Origin: Serratia sp. H1w
GTDB lineage: Bacteria > Pseudomonadota > Gammaproteobacteria > Enterobacterales > Enterobacteriaceae
Direction of reading: 5' to 3'
Assembly: GCF_000633355.1 (NCBI RefSeq)
Contig: NZ_AYMQ01000016.1
Location: 1-51,158 of the forward strand
Length of the DNA stretch: 51,158 nt
The notes under the pieces are model-generated. The model did not search any database and was not told the DNA's origin. It was given only the letters and a program-made list of their open reading frames with translations. The first letter of the stretch is position 1, and each line of letters begins with the position of its first letter. A program made the translations under genes and the position numbers. Below, piece after piece: positions 18,160-26,598 of the stretch.

Positions 18160-19206
18160 TTAGCGTCCGGCCTTCAACTGCTGGAAGTAGGTTTCATACA
18201 GCGTACTGGTATCACCGACATCATTTTGCCATTCGCCATTCTCAATCACCGCATCATCCGGATACAGCGACTTGTCGTTGGCGATTTCTTTCGGCAACAG
18301 CTTTCTCGCGGCCAGATTGGGGGTTGGATAACCGATGGTTTCCGCTACCTGCACCGCAATCTCTGGGCGCAGCAGGAAGTCGATCAGCTTTAATGCTCCC
18401 TCAACGTTTTTGGCGTTAGCCGGAATGGCCAGGCTATCCATCCAGAAAATGCCACCTTCTTTCGGCCAGACGATTTCCAGCGGAGTACCCGCTTGGCGTG
18501 CCACGTAGGCGGAACCGTTCCACACCATTCCCAGATCGACTTCGCCTTCCATATACGGATTGCCGGGGTTATCGGAGTTGAACGCCAGCACGTTGGGCAT
18601 CAACTTTTTCAACTCGTTATAGGCGGCCTCGATCTGTTTGGGATCGGTGGTATTACCCGAATAACCCAACTTGCGCAGCGCGACCTGGAAAACTTCGCGG
18701 GCGTCGTCGGTAAGCAGTACGCGGCCTTTGTATTCTGGCTTCCACAGATCGGCCCAGGAGGTCACGGTGTTGGCATCAATCGCGTCCGTATTGATGCCAA
18801 TGGCGGTTGCGCCCCAGATATACGGAATGGAGTAATCGTTGTTGGGGTCGAACGGCTTGTTTAGCAGGCCAGGGTCGAGATCGTTAAAGTGGCTGAGCTT
18901 GCTTTTGTCGATCTTTTGCAGCATCCCTTCCTTGCTCATCTTGGCGATGAAATAGGTGGAAGGCACCACCAGATCGTAAGCGCCGTCGCGATAGGTTTTC
19001 AGCTTGGCGTACATGCTTTCGTTGGATTCATAGGTGGAGTAAATCACCTTGATACCGGTTTCTTTGGTGAACTGTTCCAGCAGCCCTGGTGGGACATACT
19101 CGGTCCAGTTGTAGAAATAGAGCGTTTTGCCGTCGTCCGCGGCGTTTGCCGAGCCAAGGCTCAGTGCCATCATTCCGGCTGCGAGCAGATGTGACCACTT
19201 GTTCAT
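18160..19206 (-). CDS. potD: PotD, spermidine/putrescine-binding protein
   Basis: PotD is the periplasmic receptor of the PotABCD polyamine importer, which prefers spermidine. The protein is 348 residues, the same length as in E. coli. The signal peptide ends near GSANA-ADDG. The solute-binding fold begins LYFYNWTEYVPPGLLEQF. Acidic and aromatic ligand residues lie in the conserved stretches YSIPYIWGATAIGIN, LLTDDAREVF and WPKEGGIFWMDS. It is the last gene of the pot cluster, 118 bases after potC, with its own ribosome-binding site. Confidence 0.97.
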   Translation of the reverse strand: MNKWSHLLAAGMMALSLGSANAADDGKTLYFYNWTEYVPPGLLEQFTKETGIKVIYSTYESNESMYAKLKTYRDGAYDLVVPSTYFIAKMSKEGMLQKIDKSKLSHFNDLDPGLLNKPFDPNNDYSIPYIWGATAIGINTDAIDANTVTSWADLWKPEYKGRVLLTDDAREVFQVALRKLGYSGNTTDPKQIEAAYNELKKLMPNVLAFNSDNPGNPYMEGEVDLGMVWNGSAYVARQAGTPLEIVWPKEGGIFWMDSLAIPANAKNVEGALKLIDFLLRPEIAVQVAETIGYPTPNLAARKLLPKEIANDKSLYPDDAVIENGEWQNDVGDTSTLYETYFQQLKAGR

Positions 19207-19324
19207 GGTGCGGATCCCTTAGCAGTAGATGTTTTTACAGTATAGCGTGATGCGCCATACCCCAGAGAACGGCCATTATAGGCGGCACACCCAGTGGGGT
19301 AAAGACGCTTATCCCGTTGGCAAA

Positions 19325-20101
19325 TCAGTGTTTTTGGCGATCGCGCAACAGCAGTTGGCTGGTCAGCACCAGCGCTAGCGATAACACCAGCAGAATGGTT
19401 GCCAGGGCGTTAACTTCAGGAGATACCCCGACCTTCACCATCGAATAGATCTTCAACGGCAAGATTTCGTAGCTTGGCCCGGTGACAAACGAAGAGACCA
19501 CCACATCATCCATCGATAGCGTGAAGCTTAGCAGCCAACTGGCGGCAACGGCAGGCATCGCCAGCGGCAGGATGATTTTTCGCAGGATCACCATTTCGCT
19601 GGCACCCAGATCGCGCGCCGCCTCCAGCATCTTCACGTCAAAGCCTTTCAGGCGCGCATAGACGGTAACCACCACAAAAGGCAGGCAGAAGGTGATGTGC
19701 GAGAATAACAGCGACCAGAAGCCCAATGAGACCCCCAGTAGCATAAACAACACCAGCAGTGAGATGGCCATGACGATATCCGGCGACATCATCACCACAA
19801 ACAGCATGCCACCGACGAAGGGTTTGCCGCGAAAGCGGTAGCGGTACAATGCCACCGCTGCCAACGCACCAATCAGGGTTGCAAAGCTGGCAGAAAGCAC
19901 CGCCATGGTCAGCGAATGCCCTGCGGCCTGCAACAGGCTGTCGTTGTTCATCAGCATGCTGTACCAGTGGGTGGTAAATCCCCGCCAGTTGATGCCAAAG
20001 CGTGAGGTATTGAACGAGTTAACGATCAGGATCACGATGGGAATATACAGATAGGCGTAAATCAGGCTCATAAAGCCGCCGCGCAGCAGGCGTCCGATCA
20101 T
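19325..20101 (-). CDS. potC: PotC, spermidine/putrescine ABC permease
   Basis: PotC is one of the two inner-membrane channels of PotABCD. The protein is about 258 residues (E. coli 264) with six predicted helices. The EAA loop [20 protein letters not shown] contacts PotA. I chose the start MIGRLLRGG at 20101, which overlaps the potB stop as ATGA. A longer frame upstream would run back into potB and does not resemble PotC. Confidence 0.95.
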   Translation of the reverse strand: MIGRLLRGGFMSLIYAYLYIPIVILIVNSFNTSRFGINWRGFTTHWYSMLMNNDSLLQAAGHSLTMAVLSASFATLIGALAAVALYRYRFRGKPFVGGMLFVVMMSPDIVMAISLLVLFMLLGVSLGFWSLLFSHITFCLPFVVVTVYARLKGFDVKMLEAARDLGASEMVILRKIILPLAMPAVAASWLLSFTLSMDDVVVSSFVTGPSYEILPLKIYSMVKVGVSPEVNALATILLVLSLALVLTSQLLLRDRQKH

Positions 20102-20958
20102 TCCAGCTCTCCCTTTTTGTTCAGCAGCTTGGCGGCCCGGTAATAGACCCACAGCATCAGCCCCATCACCAGCGTCAGGCAAATGCTGGTGGCGGCACCA
20201 AACGGCCAGTCACGGATATTGAGGAACTGGCTCTTGATGACGTTACCGATCAGCAGGTTCTTGGCACCGCCCATCAGGTCGGCTACATAGAACAGGCCCA
20301 TAGCCGGCAACAGCACCAACAGGCATCCGGCGATAATGCCGGGCATAGTCAAAGGAATGACGATGCGGATAAAGGTTTGCAGCTTGCTGGCACCCAGATC
20401 GCGGGCCGCTTCCAGGCAGGATTTATCCAGCTTTTCCAGGCTGGAGTAGAGCGGCATCACCATAAACGGCAGCAAGATGTAGATCAGCCCAAGCACCACC
20501 GCGCCAGAGGTATACATAATGCGTAATGGCGTATCGATGATCCCGGCCCACAGCAGGAACTCGTTCAGATAGCCACGGGTGCTGAGAAACAGCTTCAGGC
20601 CATAGATGCGGATCAGCGAATTGGTCCAGAAGGGGACGATCAGCAGGAACAACAGCAGCGGGCGCACTCTTTGCGGCAGGCGGGCCAGAATAAACGCGAA
20701 AGGGTAGCCGAGCAGCAGGCAGCACAGGGTGGCGATCGCCGCCATATTCAGCGAATGCAGCATCACCTGGCCGTAGAGGGGATCAAACAGCCGGGTGTAG
20801 TTATCCAACGTGAATACCATCTGCACCAGATTGGCGTCGTCACGGGTCAGGAAACTGGTGCCGATGATCATCAGGTTTGGCAGAAAAACAAACAACAGCA
20901 ACCAGCCAACGATGCCACTGATCACCAGGTTTTGCAGCAAATTACGCGATTTCTTCAT
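20098..20958 (-). CDS. potB: PotB, spermidine/putrescine ABC permease
   Basis: PotB is the second permease of the importer. The protein is 286 residues with six helices, and the EAA loop is [20 protein letters not shown]. The conserved [13 protein letters not shown] segment lines the polyamine path in the family. It overlaps potA by 17 bases and potC by four, so the three genes are translated in a coupled way. Confidence 0.95.
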   Translation of the reverse strand: MKKSRNLLQNLVISGIVGWLLLFVFLPNLMIIGTSFLTRDDANLVQMVFTLDNYTRLFDPLYGQVMLHSLNMAAIATLCCLLLGYPFAFILARLPQRVRPLLLFLLIVPFWTNSLIRIYGLKLFLSTRGYLNEFLLWAGIIDTPLRIMYTSGAVVLGLIYILLPFMVMPLYSSLEKLDKSCLEAARDLGASKLQTFIRIVIPLTMPGIIAGCLLVLLPAMGLFYVADLMGGAKNLLIGNVIKSQFLNIRDWPFGAATSICLTLVMGLMLWVYYRAAKLLNKKGELE

Positions 20959-22048
20959 CGGCCAGCACCACCTCCCAGCTTGCTACCCAGGTTAACGCCA
21001 TCTTCTGGTTTAACGAATGGTCAAAGTCAGGATCGTCTTCGTTGAAAAACTCGCTGACCATCACCATCTTACCGTTTTCCAGCTCAACGACCGACTCCAG
21101 CGTCATGCCTTTATAGTTGCGTTCGCGCACGTAGCCGATCAGGCCATCGATCTGCTCGCTGTCGTTGACTTCTTCGACGCGCAGATCTTCCGGGCGCAGC
21201 AGAACCTTCAGGGCTTGCCCTGGCTCGACGGCCAAATCGGCGTAGATATCGCATTCACGGCCTTCGACACTCGCGCGTACCCGCTGAGGGTCGATGCGAT
21301 GCAGCACCACCGCATCAAAGATATTAATCTCACCGATAAAGCTGGCGACAAACAGGTTTTTGGGTTCTTCGTAGATTTCGCGTGGTGTGCCGTCCTGTTC
21401 GATACGCCCGTCGCGCATCACCACAATCCGATCGGACATGGTCAGCGCCTCTTCCTGATCGTGGGTGACAAACACAAAGGTAATGCCCAATTTGCGCTGT
21501 AGCGCCTTGAGCTCGTTCTGCATCTGCTTGCGCAGCTTGTAGTCCAGCGCCGAAAGCGACTCGTCGAGTAGCAACAGTTTGGGTTTATTCACCACCGCCC
21601 GAGCGATGGCAACCCGCTGTTGTTGCCCGCCAGACAACTGATGTGGACGGCGCTGAGCGAACTCGTCCAATTGCACCATGCGCAGAGCGTCTTCCACACG
21701 TGGCGTTAGCTCCGCCTCTGGGGTCTTCTGCATGCGTAGGCCAAAGGCGACGTTTTCGAACACGGTCATGTGGGGGAACAGGGCGTAGCTTTGAAACACG
21801 GTGTTAACGTGACGATGCTCGGCCGGGATGGCGGTAATATCTTGCCCGTCGAGCACGATCTGCCCGCGATCGGCATTCTCAAGCCCGGCAATCAGCCGCA
21901 GAACGGTGGTTTTCCCGCAGCCGGAGGGGCCAAGCAGGGTCAGGAATTCGCCATCGTTAATATCAAGGTTGAGATCGCTGATGATCTCTTTGCCGTCAAA
22001 GCTTTTACTTAGAGCACTCAGTGTTACCAGAGAGGATTTTTCAGTCAT
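20942..22048 (-). CDS. potA: PotA, spermidine/putrescine ABC ATPase
   Basis: PotA drives polyamine import. The 368-residue protein (E. coli 378) has Walker [11 protein letters not shown]-loop [16 protein letters not shown], signature [14 protein letters not shown], Walker [13 protein letters not shown] and switch His in [10 protein letters not shown]-terminal TOBE-type domain ends with [15 protein letters not shown], which in E. coli PotA mediates inhibition by spermidine. It is the first gene of the cluster and is divergent from pepT. Confidence 0.96.
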   Translation of the reverse strand: MTEKSSLVTLSALSKSFDGKEIISDLNLDINDGEFLTLLGPSGCGKTTVLRLIAGLENADRGQIVLDGQDITAIPAEHRHVNTVFQSYALFPHMTVFENVAFGLRMQKTPEAELTPRVEDALRMVQLDEFAQRRPHQLSGGQQQRVAIARAVVNKPKLLLLDESLSALDYKLRKQMQNELKALQRKLGITFVFVTHDQEEALTMSDRIVVMRDGRIEQDGTPREIYEEPKNLFVASFIGEINIFDAVVLHRIDPQRVRASVEGRECDIYADLAVEPGQALKVLLRPEDLRVEEVNDSEQIDGLIGYVRERNYKGMTLESVVELENGKMVMVSEFFNEDDPDFDHSLNQKMALTWVASWEVVLADEEIA

Positions 22049-22381
22049 TTTTGTGTCTCTATCCCGTACGGTGGTGCAGATAGAACCGCCGCTGGAAAAG
22101 ACTGCGCGAGCTTACGGGGGTGACCCGTCAGGTACTGAAGCTCAAAGCCAGCGGCGCCAATCAAAATTTAAAGAGGGCGCATGATAGACGCTGAATCGCG
22201 TAATTGAAAGCCAAACAGCCGCCAAGTCATGATAATTGGCCGAATTTAACACCGGTAGTTTCCCCTGAGAACCATCACTTGGTTTAATGATTTGCGTTAA
22301 ATCTGATTATTAATGACCTGTCTCAATATTTGATCCGGATCGGTTCCGCATAATGAAACGCGAAATTCTGAGGGCGGAACC
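22049..22381. promoter_or_regulatory. Divergent promoter region potA / pepT with an FNR-like site
   Basis: The region is 333 bases and holds no gene. TTGATCCGGATCGG at 22330-22343 matches eight of the ten defined bases of an FNR box, and pepT is anaerobically induced by FNR in Salmonella. The position is awkward, because a start 41 bases downstream would fall just before the ATG. CATAAT at 22349-22354 is a candidate -10. The ribosome-binding site is GAGGGCGG before ATG 22382. Confidence 0.35.
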
Positions 22382-23614
22382 ATGGATAAACTACTAGATC
22401 GCTTTTTTAACTACGTCTCATTTGACACACAGGCTAAAGCGAACGTCAAACATGTGCCGAGTACCGAAGGGCAACTGAAGCTGGCGCGTGCGTTGCAACA
22501 GGAAATGATTGGGCTGGGGTTTGAACGGGTATCGCTTAGCGAACATGGCTGTGTGATGGGCACGCTGCCGAGCAATGTGAGTTGGCAAGTGCCAGCCATT
22601 GGCTTTATTTCTCACCTTGATACCTCTCCCGATTTTTCGGGTAAGCATGTGACACCGCAGGTGGTGGAAAACTATCGCGGCGGTGATATTGCCTTGGGTA
22701 TCGGTGATGAGGTGTTATCGCCGGTGATGTTCCCCATCTTGCACCAGATGCTGGGGCAAACGCTGATCACCACCGATGGCAAAACGCTGCTGGGTGCCGA
22801 TGATAAAGCCGGGATTGCCGAGATCCTGACCGCGATGGTACGGCTGAAGCAGCAAAAGATCCCTCACGGCAATATCCGCGTGGCATTCACGCCGGATGAA
22901 GAAGTGGGCAAAGGGGCGCATTTCTTTGACGTAACCGCATTCGATGCCGAGTGGGCCTACACCGTTGATGGCGGCGGCGTGGGGGAACTGGAGTATGAAA
23001 ACTTCAATGCGGCGGCGGTGACGGTGAAAATCGTCGGCAATAACGTGCACCCTGGCAGTGCCAAAGGGGTGATGGTGAATGCGCTGTCGTTGGCAACCCG
23101 TTTCCAGCAGGCGCTACCGGCCGATGAAACCCCAGAGCAGACCGAAGGCTATCAGGGCTTCTACCACCTCAACAGCATCAAGGGGAATGTTGAACGCGCC
23201 GAGATGCACTACATCTTGCGGGATTTTGAGCGTGAAGGCTTTGAGGCACGCAAACGCAAGATGATTGAGGTTGCGCGACAGGTTGGCCGTGGATTGCCAC
23301 GGGATTGCTACATTGAGGTAGCGATTGAAGACAATTACTACAATATGCGCGAGCAGGTAGCCGAGCATCCGCACGTGATCGAACTGGCGCAGCAGGCGAT
23401 GCATGACTGCGATATTGAGCCGGTGATGAAGCCGATCCGCGGTGGCACCGATGGCGCACAGCTGTCGTTCAAGGGGTTACCTTGCCCGAATCTGTTTACC
23501 GGCGGCTATAACTTCCATGGCAAGCATGAGTTTATTACGCTGGAAGGGATGGAGAAGGCGGTAGCGGTGATTATGCGAATTGCGACGTTGAGCGCCGAGC
23601 GAGCCAAACGCTAG
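22382..23614 (+). CDS. pepT: PepT tripeptide aminopeptidase (peptidase T)
   Basis: PepT removes the N-terminal residue from tripeptides in the cytoplasm. The 410-residue M20-family metalloenzyme shows all metal ligands, His78 in SHLDTSPD, Asp140 in GADDKAG, Glu173-Glu174 in TPDEEVG (one as catalytic base), Asp196 in YTVDGGG and a late His in NFHGKHEF. The dimerisation lid domain lies between. The stop is followed at once by repeat copy D. Confidence 0.96.
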   Translation: MDKLLDRFFNYVSFDTQAKANVKHVPSTEGQLKLARALQQEMIGLGFERVSLSEHGCVMGTLPSNVSWQVPAIGFISHLDTSPDFSGKHVTPQVVENYRGGDIALGIGDEVLSPVMFPILHQMLGQTLITTDGKTLLGADDKAGIAEILTAMVRLKQQKIPHGNIRVAFTPDEEVGKGAHFFDVTAFDAEWAYTVDGGGVGELEYENFNAAAVTVKIVGNNVHPGSAKGVMVNALSLATRFQQALPADETPEQTEGYQGFYHLNSIKGNVERAEMHYILRDFEREGFEARKRKMIEVARQVGRGLPRDCYIEVAIEDNYYNMREQVAEHPHVIELAQQAMHDCDIEPVMKPIRGGTDGAQLSFKGLPCPNLFTGGYNFHGKHEFITLEGMEKAVAVIMRIATLSAERAKR

Positions 23615-23806
23615 CCCTCACCTCAACCCTCTCCCAAAGGGAGAGGGAGCTAGTTCAGCGTCGTCGGCAGGTTATGTGGTACTGCGTAGGGGCGCTGCAT
23701 GCTGCGCCCGTGCTAAGGTCAGAATCGGGAGTCAATGGGTGACAGATTAATCATCGCCCATTGATTTTAAACACAGCTGCTCTCCCTTTTTGGTTAGGGT
23801 GAGGGG
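23615..23806 (+). repeat. Terminal-inverted-repeat intergenic element, copy D
   Basis: The 192-base copy begins on the base after the pepT stop and ends five bases before the roxA stop. Ends are CCCTCACCTCAACCCTC and GGTTAGGGTGAGGGG. The core has GTTCAGCGTCGTCGG and GTAGGGGCGCTGCATGCTGC. The right-hand hairpin is damaged (TCTCCCTTTTTGGTTAGGG), so this copy has decayed on one side. Confidence 0.82.
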
Positions 23807-23810
23807 CTGG

Positions 23811-24932
23811 CTAGTCGTTAAAGTACCAGTAACCGCTGTTGATTAGCGCCGTCAGCAGTGCCAGGAAGGAAGGATCGTTCACCGCTTCCCCCAGCAAGGT
23901 GGCGTCAACACTGGTGTGTTGGCACAGCGCGTCGGCAGCTTGCAGATGCTCTGTGTCGATCAGCTCACCGTTCACAAAGCATTGGTCGCCAACGCGCAGC
24001 ACGCGTAACCCACCCAAACGTTGTAATTGTTCACCCTGTTGCAGCAGCTCATAGATTTCACCAGCCTGATAAGGTGGCTCTGGCGGCGCGATGTCCAGCT
24101 CGTGGCGCGATTGCGAAATAAACTCGCCAAACCAGTTCTGGAAGTGTTCCGGCTGTTGCACCAGTTCCAGGATCATCCCACGCAGCGCATCGACCTCATG
24201 CGGCAGCACCATCGCCGGGTGATCGCGCAGTGCGATATCTGGGTCGGTGTAACGCTTGCTGCCTAATTCGCGGGCCAGCACGTAGTCGGCATAGCCACTC
24301 ACCATCTCGCGGCCATTTGGCGCGCGGAAACCTACCGAATAGTTGAGCGAATTCTCCAGCGAGTAGCCTTCGTGCGGGAAACCCGGTGGAATATACAGAA
24401 TATCGCCAGGCTCCATCTCTTCGTCAATGATGGCATCAAACGGTTCTACCTGTAACAGGTCGGGGTGCGGGCAGTGCTGCTTCATCGCCACTTTTTCGCC
24501 CACGCGCCAACGGCGGCGGCCAGTACCCTGAATGATAAACACGTCATATTGGTCAAGATGCGGGCCAACGCCGCCACCCGGTACCGAGAACGAAATCATC
24601 AGATCGTCCATGCGCCAGTCCGGCAGTTTACGGAACGGCTGCATCAGGGCTGCGGAGGGTTGATGCCAATGGTCAACGGCCTGTACCAGCAATGACCAGT
24701 TGTTCTCACCCAGATGGTCAAAACTCTCGAACGGGCCGTGGCCAACCTGCCAGCGCCCATCCTGATGGCTCACCAGGCGGCTGTCCACCTCGTTTTCCAT
24801 CGCTAACCCGGCCAGCTCATCCGGGGAAATCGGATCGATAAAGTTGTTAAAACCGCGCTTGATAATTACCGGGCGCTTTTGCCAATAACGTTGCAAAAAG
24901 TCGTTCCAGTCCAGATCTAATTGGTAATCCAT
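23811..24932 (-). CDS. roxA: RoxA (YcfD) ribosomal protein arginine hydroxylase
   Basis: RoxA is a 2-oxoglutarate- and iron-dependent oxygenase that hydroxylates Arg81 of ribosomal protein L16 in E. coli. The protein is 373 residues, the same length as in E. coli. The JmjC iron ligands are His125 and Asp127 (GPHLDQYD) and His187 (PPGFPHEGY). RFRAPNGREM-like and PGDILYIPPG stretches complete the fold, and a winged-helix domain ends the protein. It is a single gene, convergent with pepT. Confidence 0.96.
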   Translation of the reverse strand: MDYQLDLDWNDFLQRYWQKRPVIIKRGFNNFIDPISPDELAGLAMENEVDSRLVSHQDGRWQVGHGPFESFDHLGENNWSLLVQAVDHWHQPSAALMQPFRKLPDWRMDDLMISFSVPGGGVGPHLDQYDVFIIQGTGRRRWRVGEKVAMKQHCPHPDLLQVEPFDAIIDEEMEPGDILYIPPGFPHEGYSLENSLNYSVGFRAPNGREMVSGYADYVLARELGSKRYTDPDIALRDHPAMVLPHEVDALRGMILELVQQPEHFQNWFGEFISQSRHELDIAPPEPPYQAGEIYELLQQGEQLQRLGGLRVLRVGDQCFVNGELIDTEHLQAADALCQHTSVDATLLGEAVNDPSFLALLTALINSGYWYFND

Positions 24933-25263
24933 GTTCTATTCCAGGATAGAGTGAGCCTGAGGGGATTATAACGGAAGTTCGGCCCCGTGGCGCTTATTCC
25001 CGATCTCAACGAAAGAACATGGCGGCAGAACTGGACACCATTCTATGAGTTGCTGGTGGCAAAGTGTGAAATTGAAGAGTGAGCAGCGGCGGTAGGGTTC
25101 AGCAAAGTTACGCGATAGATTGAGCTAAAATAACATTGAGGCTCTGTCAGAAATGACAGGGCTTTTTCGCTGCATGTTTTGCGAACGTAATAAACCTTTC
25201 TATTTTATGAATTTTTTTGCTAGCTTATTACTCTTTGCTGTGGGCACCAATAAGGAATAGAGC
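24933..25263. other. Intergenic region with a short remnant reading frame
   Basis: These 331 bases hold the roxA promoter and the leader of the lipoprotein gene. A plus-strand frame runs from GTG 24987 to TGA 25082 (31 codons, including RTWRQNWTPFYELL). It looks like the end of a degraded gene, perhaps of a mobile element, but I cannot name the family. A clear terminator (25141-25167) follows it. From about 25170 the bases turn AT-rich. Confidence 0.4.
25141..25167 (+). terminator. Intrinsic terminator upstream of the lipoprotein gene
   Basis: GCTCTGTCA-GAAA-TGACAGGGC forms a nine-base-pair stem with a four-base loop, followed by TTTTT. No intact plus-strand gene precedes it, which suggests that a gene once ended here. 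The 25082 remnant is the nearest candidate. Confidence 0.75.
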
Positions 25264-25719
25264 ATGAAGATTGTTCGGAGAGAATTTGCAATTGGCTTGC
25301 CGACTCTGCTGCTAGTAATTGCCACATCGTTTTTATCGGGGTGCGTGAAAACAGAGTCTGTAGTTACAACCACTCCATCCGAAAATGATGTTGATGATCT
25401 TTTTACTCCTCTCAGCGGCGGCAGGCCTAATTCATCCTTGGTTGGAGTTGAAAAAGAGTATGCCGCGCAAATTCAAGGCGTTATTCAACGCAATTTTTAC
25501 GATGTCAAATCATATGCAGGTAAGCAATGCGATTTGAGAATCAAGCTAGCTCCGGATGGCATGCTTTTGGATGTCCAAGCTGTAGATGGCGATCCTGCAC
25601 TTTGTCGTGCAGCTATAAAGGCAGTAGCGAATACCTCTTTTCCCAAACCTCCATCACAAGTTGTTTATAGTGCTTTTAAAAATTTCACACTGGACTTCAG
25701 GCCCATGGCGACTGAGTGA
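25264..25719 (+). CDS. Lipoprotein with a stand-alone TolA domain III-like fold
   Basis: The protein is 151 residues. A signal peptide ends in the lipobox L24-S25-G26-C27, and Val at +2 predicts outer-membrane sorting. Residues 64-147 resemble the C-terminal domain III of TolA. The shared pieces as I recall them are SYAGKxCxLRIKLAPDGMLL, GDPALCxAA, FPKPPSQ, VYxxFKN and LDFxP. Cys89 and Cys114 match the domain III disulphide. TolA's membrane anchor and long helical domain II are absent. The gene is AT-richer than its neighbours and has AAGGAA as ribosome-binding site. It lies between roxA and phoQ, where E. coli has no gene. The biological role is unknown. Domain assignment is fairly safe; function is not. 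Confidence 0.85.
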   Translation: MKIVRREFAIGLPTLLLVIATSFLSGCVKTESVVTTTPSENDVDDLFTPLSGGRPNSSLVGVEKEYAAQIQGVIQRNFYDVKSYAGKQCDLRIKLAPDGMLLDVQAVDGDPALCRAAIKAVANTSFPKPPSQVVYSAFKNFTLDFRPMATE

Positions 25720-25956
25720 AAAAACCAAAGAGCGGTATCACCAGTGCCGCAATACTGAGTGTAGTTGTACGTTTGCCACTCACGAAACGGTAGATCGACT
25801 GATAGTCAGACCACAACTGGTGGCAGTTGTGGCTGTGACAGAATAAACCGTCAGCACGGCCAGGTGGCATCGGCAACAATTCAGGGCTGAGCTTCGGCGT
25901 TCTGGCTTCTGAAAAGGGACAGCCAGCGGAAATAGCCGTTTTGGTGAATGTAACAG
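25720..25956. other. Intergenic region with an unassigned minus-strand frame
   Basis: A minus-strand frame at 25697-25879 (60 codons) overlaps the lipoprotein gene by 23 bases. It has a Cys/His cluster (FCHSHNCHQLW) and a hydrophobic end (TTTLSIAALVIPLFGFF). The frame stays open back to about 25975, without a good start or ribosome-binding site. It may be the tail of a lost gene. I do not call it a gene. Confidence 0.3.
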
Positions 25957-26427
25957 CTAAATCTCATTAAGCGGCACACGGATTTCAGTTAACAGCTCAG
26001 ACGGTGAAGTGTTAGAAGGGTCATTGAGATAGATCTCGTAGGGAGGGGCATCTCCCATTGTACGGCCGGAATCCGGCAGCCACGCTTCGAACAACCATTT
26101 ATATGCGGCGTGCAATCCAGCATAAGGCCCTTTGAAAACCAAAACAGCATGATCGCCGCCCGGAGTGGATCGCTCGACGAGGGGGGATTCGGCTGGGACA
26201 TCTACAGGGGCGGAAATTGCAGCAAAAGCACGCAATTTTTCAACCGGGGTAACATCAGGATCGTCGTAAAATATAGCAATAACAAGCGTGCCAGGGCGAA
26301 AAAGCTGACGGGTAGTCACCAGTTGATATAGCTCATTAAAAGCTTGATTAATCTCTGTGTAGGAACCCTTGTAAGGTAGGCCGATGATACGCATTGGTGC
26401 CAATTTCATGATGTTGACGTCATACAT
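25957..26427 (-). CDS. GyrI-like (SbmC-type) effector-binding domain protein
   Basis: This is a 156-residue stand-alone protein of the GyrI-like/AraC effector-binding superfamily. The conserved stretches are APMRIIGLPYKGSYTEINQAFNEL near the N-terminus, VIAIFYDDPDVTPVEKLR in the middle and the late YEIYLNDP. E. coli SbmC (GyrI), which protects gyrase from microcin B17 and other inhibitors, has the same architecture and the equivalent YYDNPDETPAEKLR. AAGGAG lies nine bases before ATG 26427. Whether this copy binds gyrase or only small ligands cannot be told. It shares the roxA-phoQ gap with the TolA-like lipoprotein and is convergent with it. Confidence 0.82.
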   Translation of the reverse strand: MYDVNIMKLAPMRIIGLPYKGSYTEINQAFNELYQLVTTRQLFRPGTLVIAIFYDDPDVTPVEKLRAFAAISAPVDVPAESPLVERSTPGGDHAVLVFKGPYAGLHAAYKWLFEAWLPDSGRTMGDAPPYEIYLNDPSNTSPSELLTEIRVPLNEI

Positions 26428-26598
26428 AACGGTGTCTCCTTGTTTGGCTGCTTCTGTACGCTAACTATGCTTGCATTTTAACTAGTCAACAAAGATACCA
26501 CCACTGTGCCTGGTGTCGTTAGTCGTGGGGTTAATTTCCTGCTACTTCTTCGCCTCACTAATTTCTGCATTCCTGCCAGGGAGCCTGAGCGACAGAAT

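Noticed and set aside
22330-22343. FNR box for pepT
   Set aside because: Only eight of ten bases match, and the geometry to any start before ATG 22382 does not fit an activating site. Kept only as a low-confidence note.
25697-25879. Minus-strand 60-codon frame with a Cys/His cluster
   Set aside because: No start with a ribosome-binding site, it overlaps the lipoprotein end, and no family is recognised. Described as a note, not as a gene.
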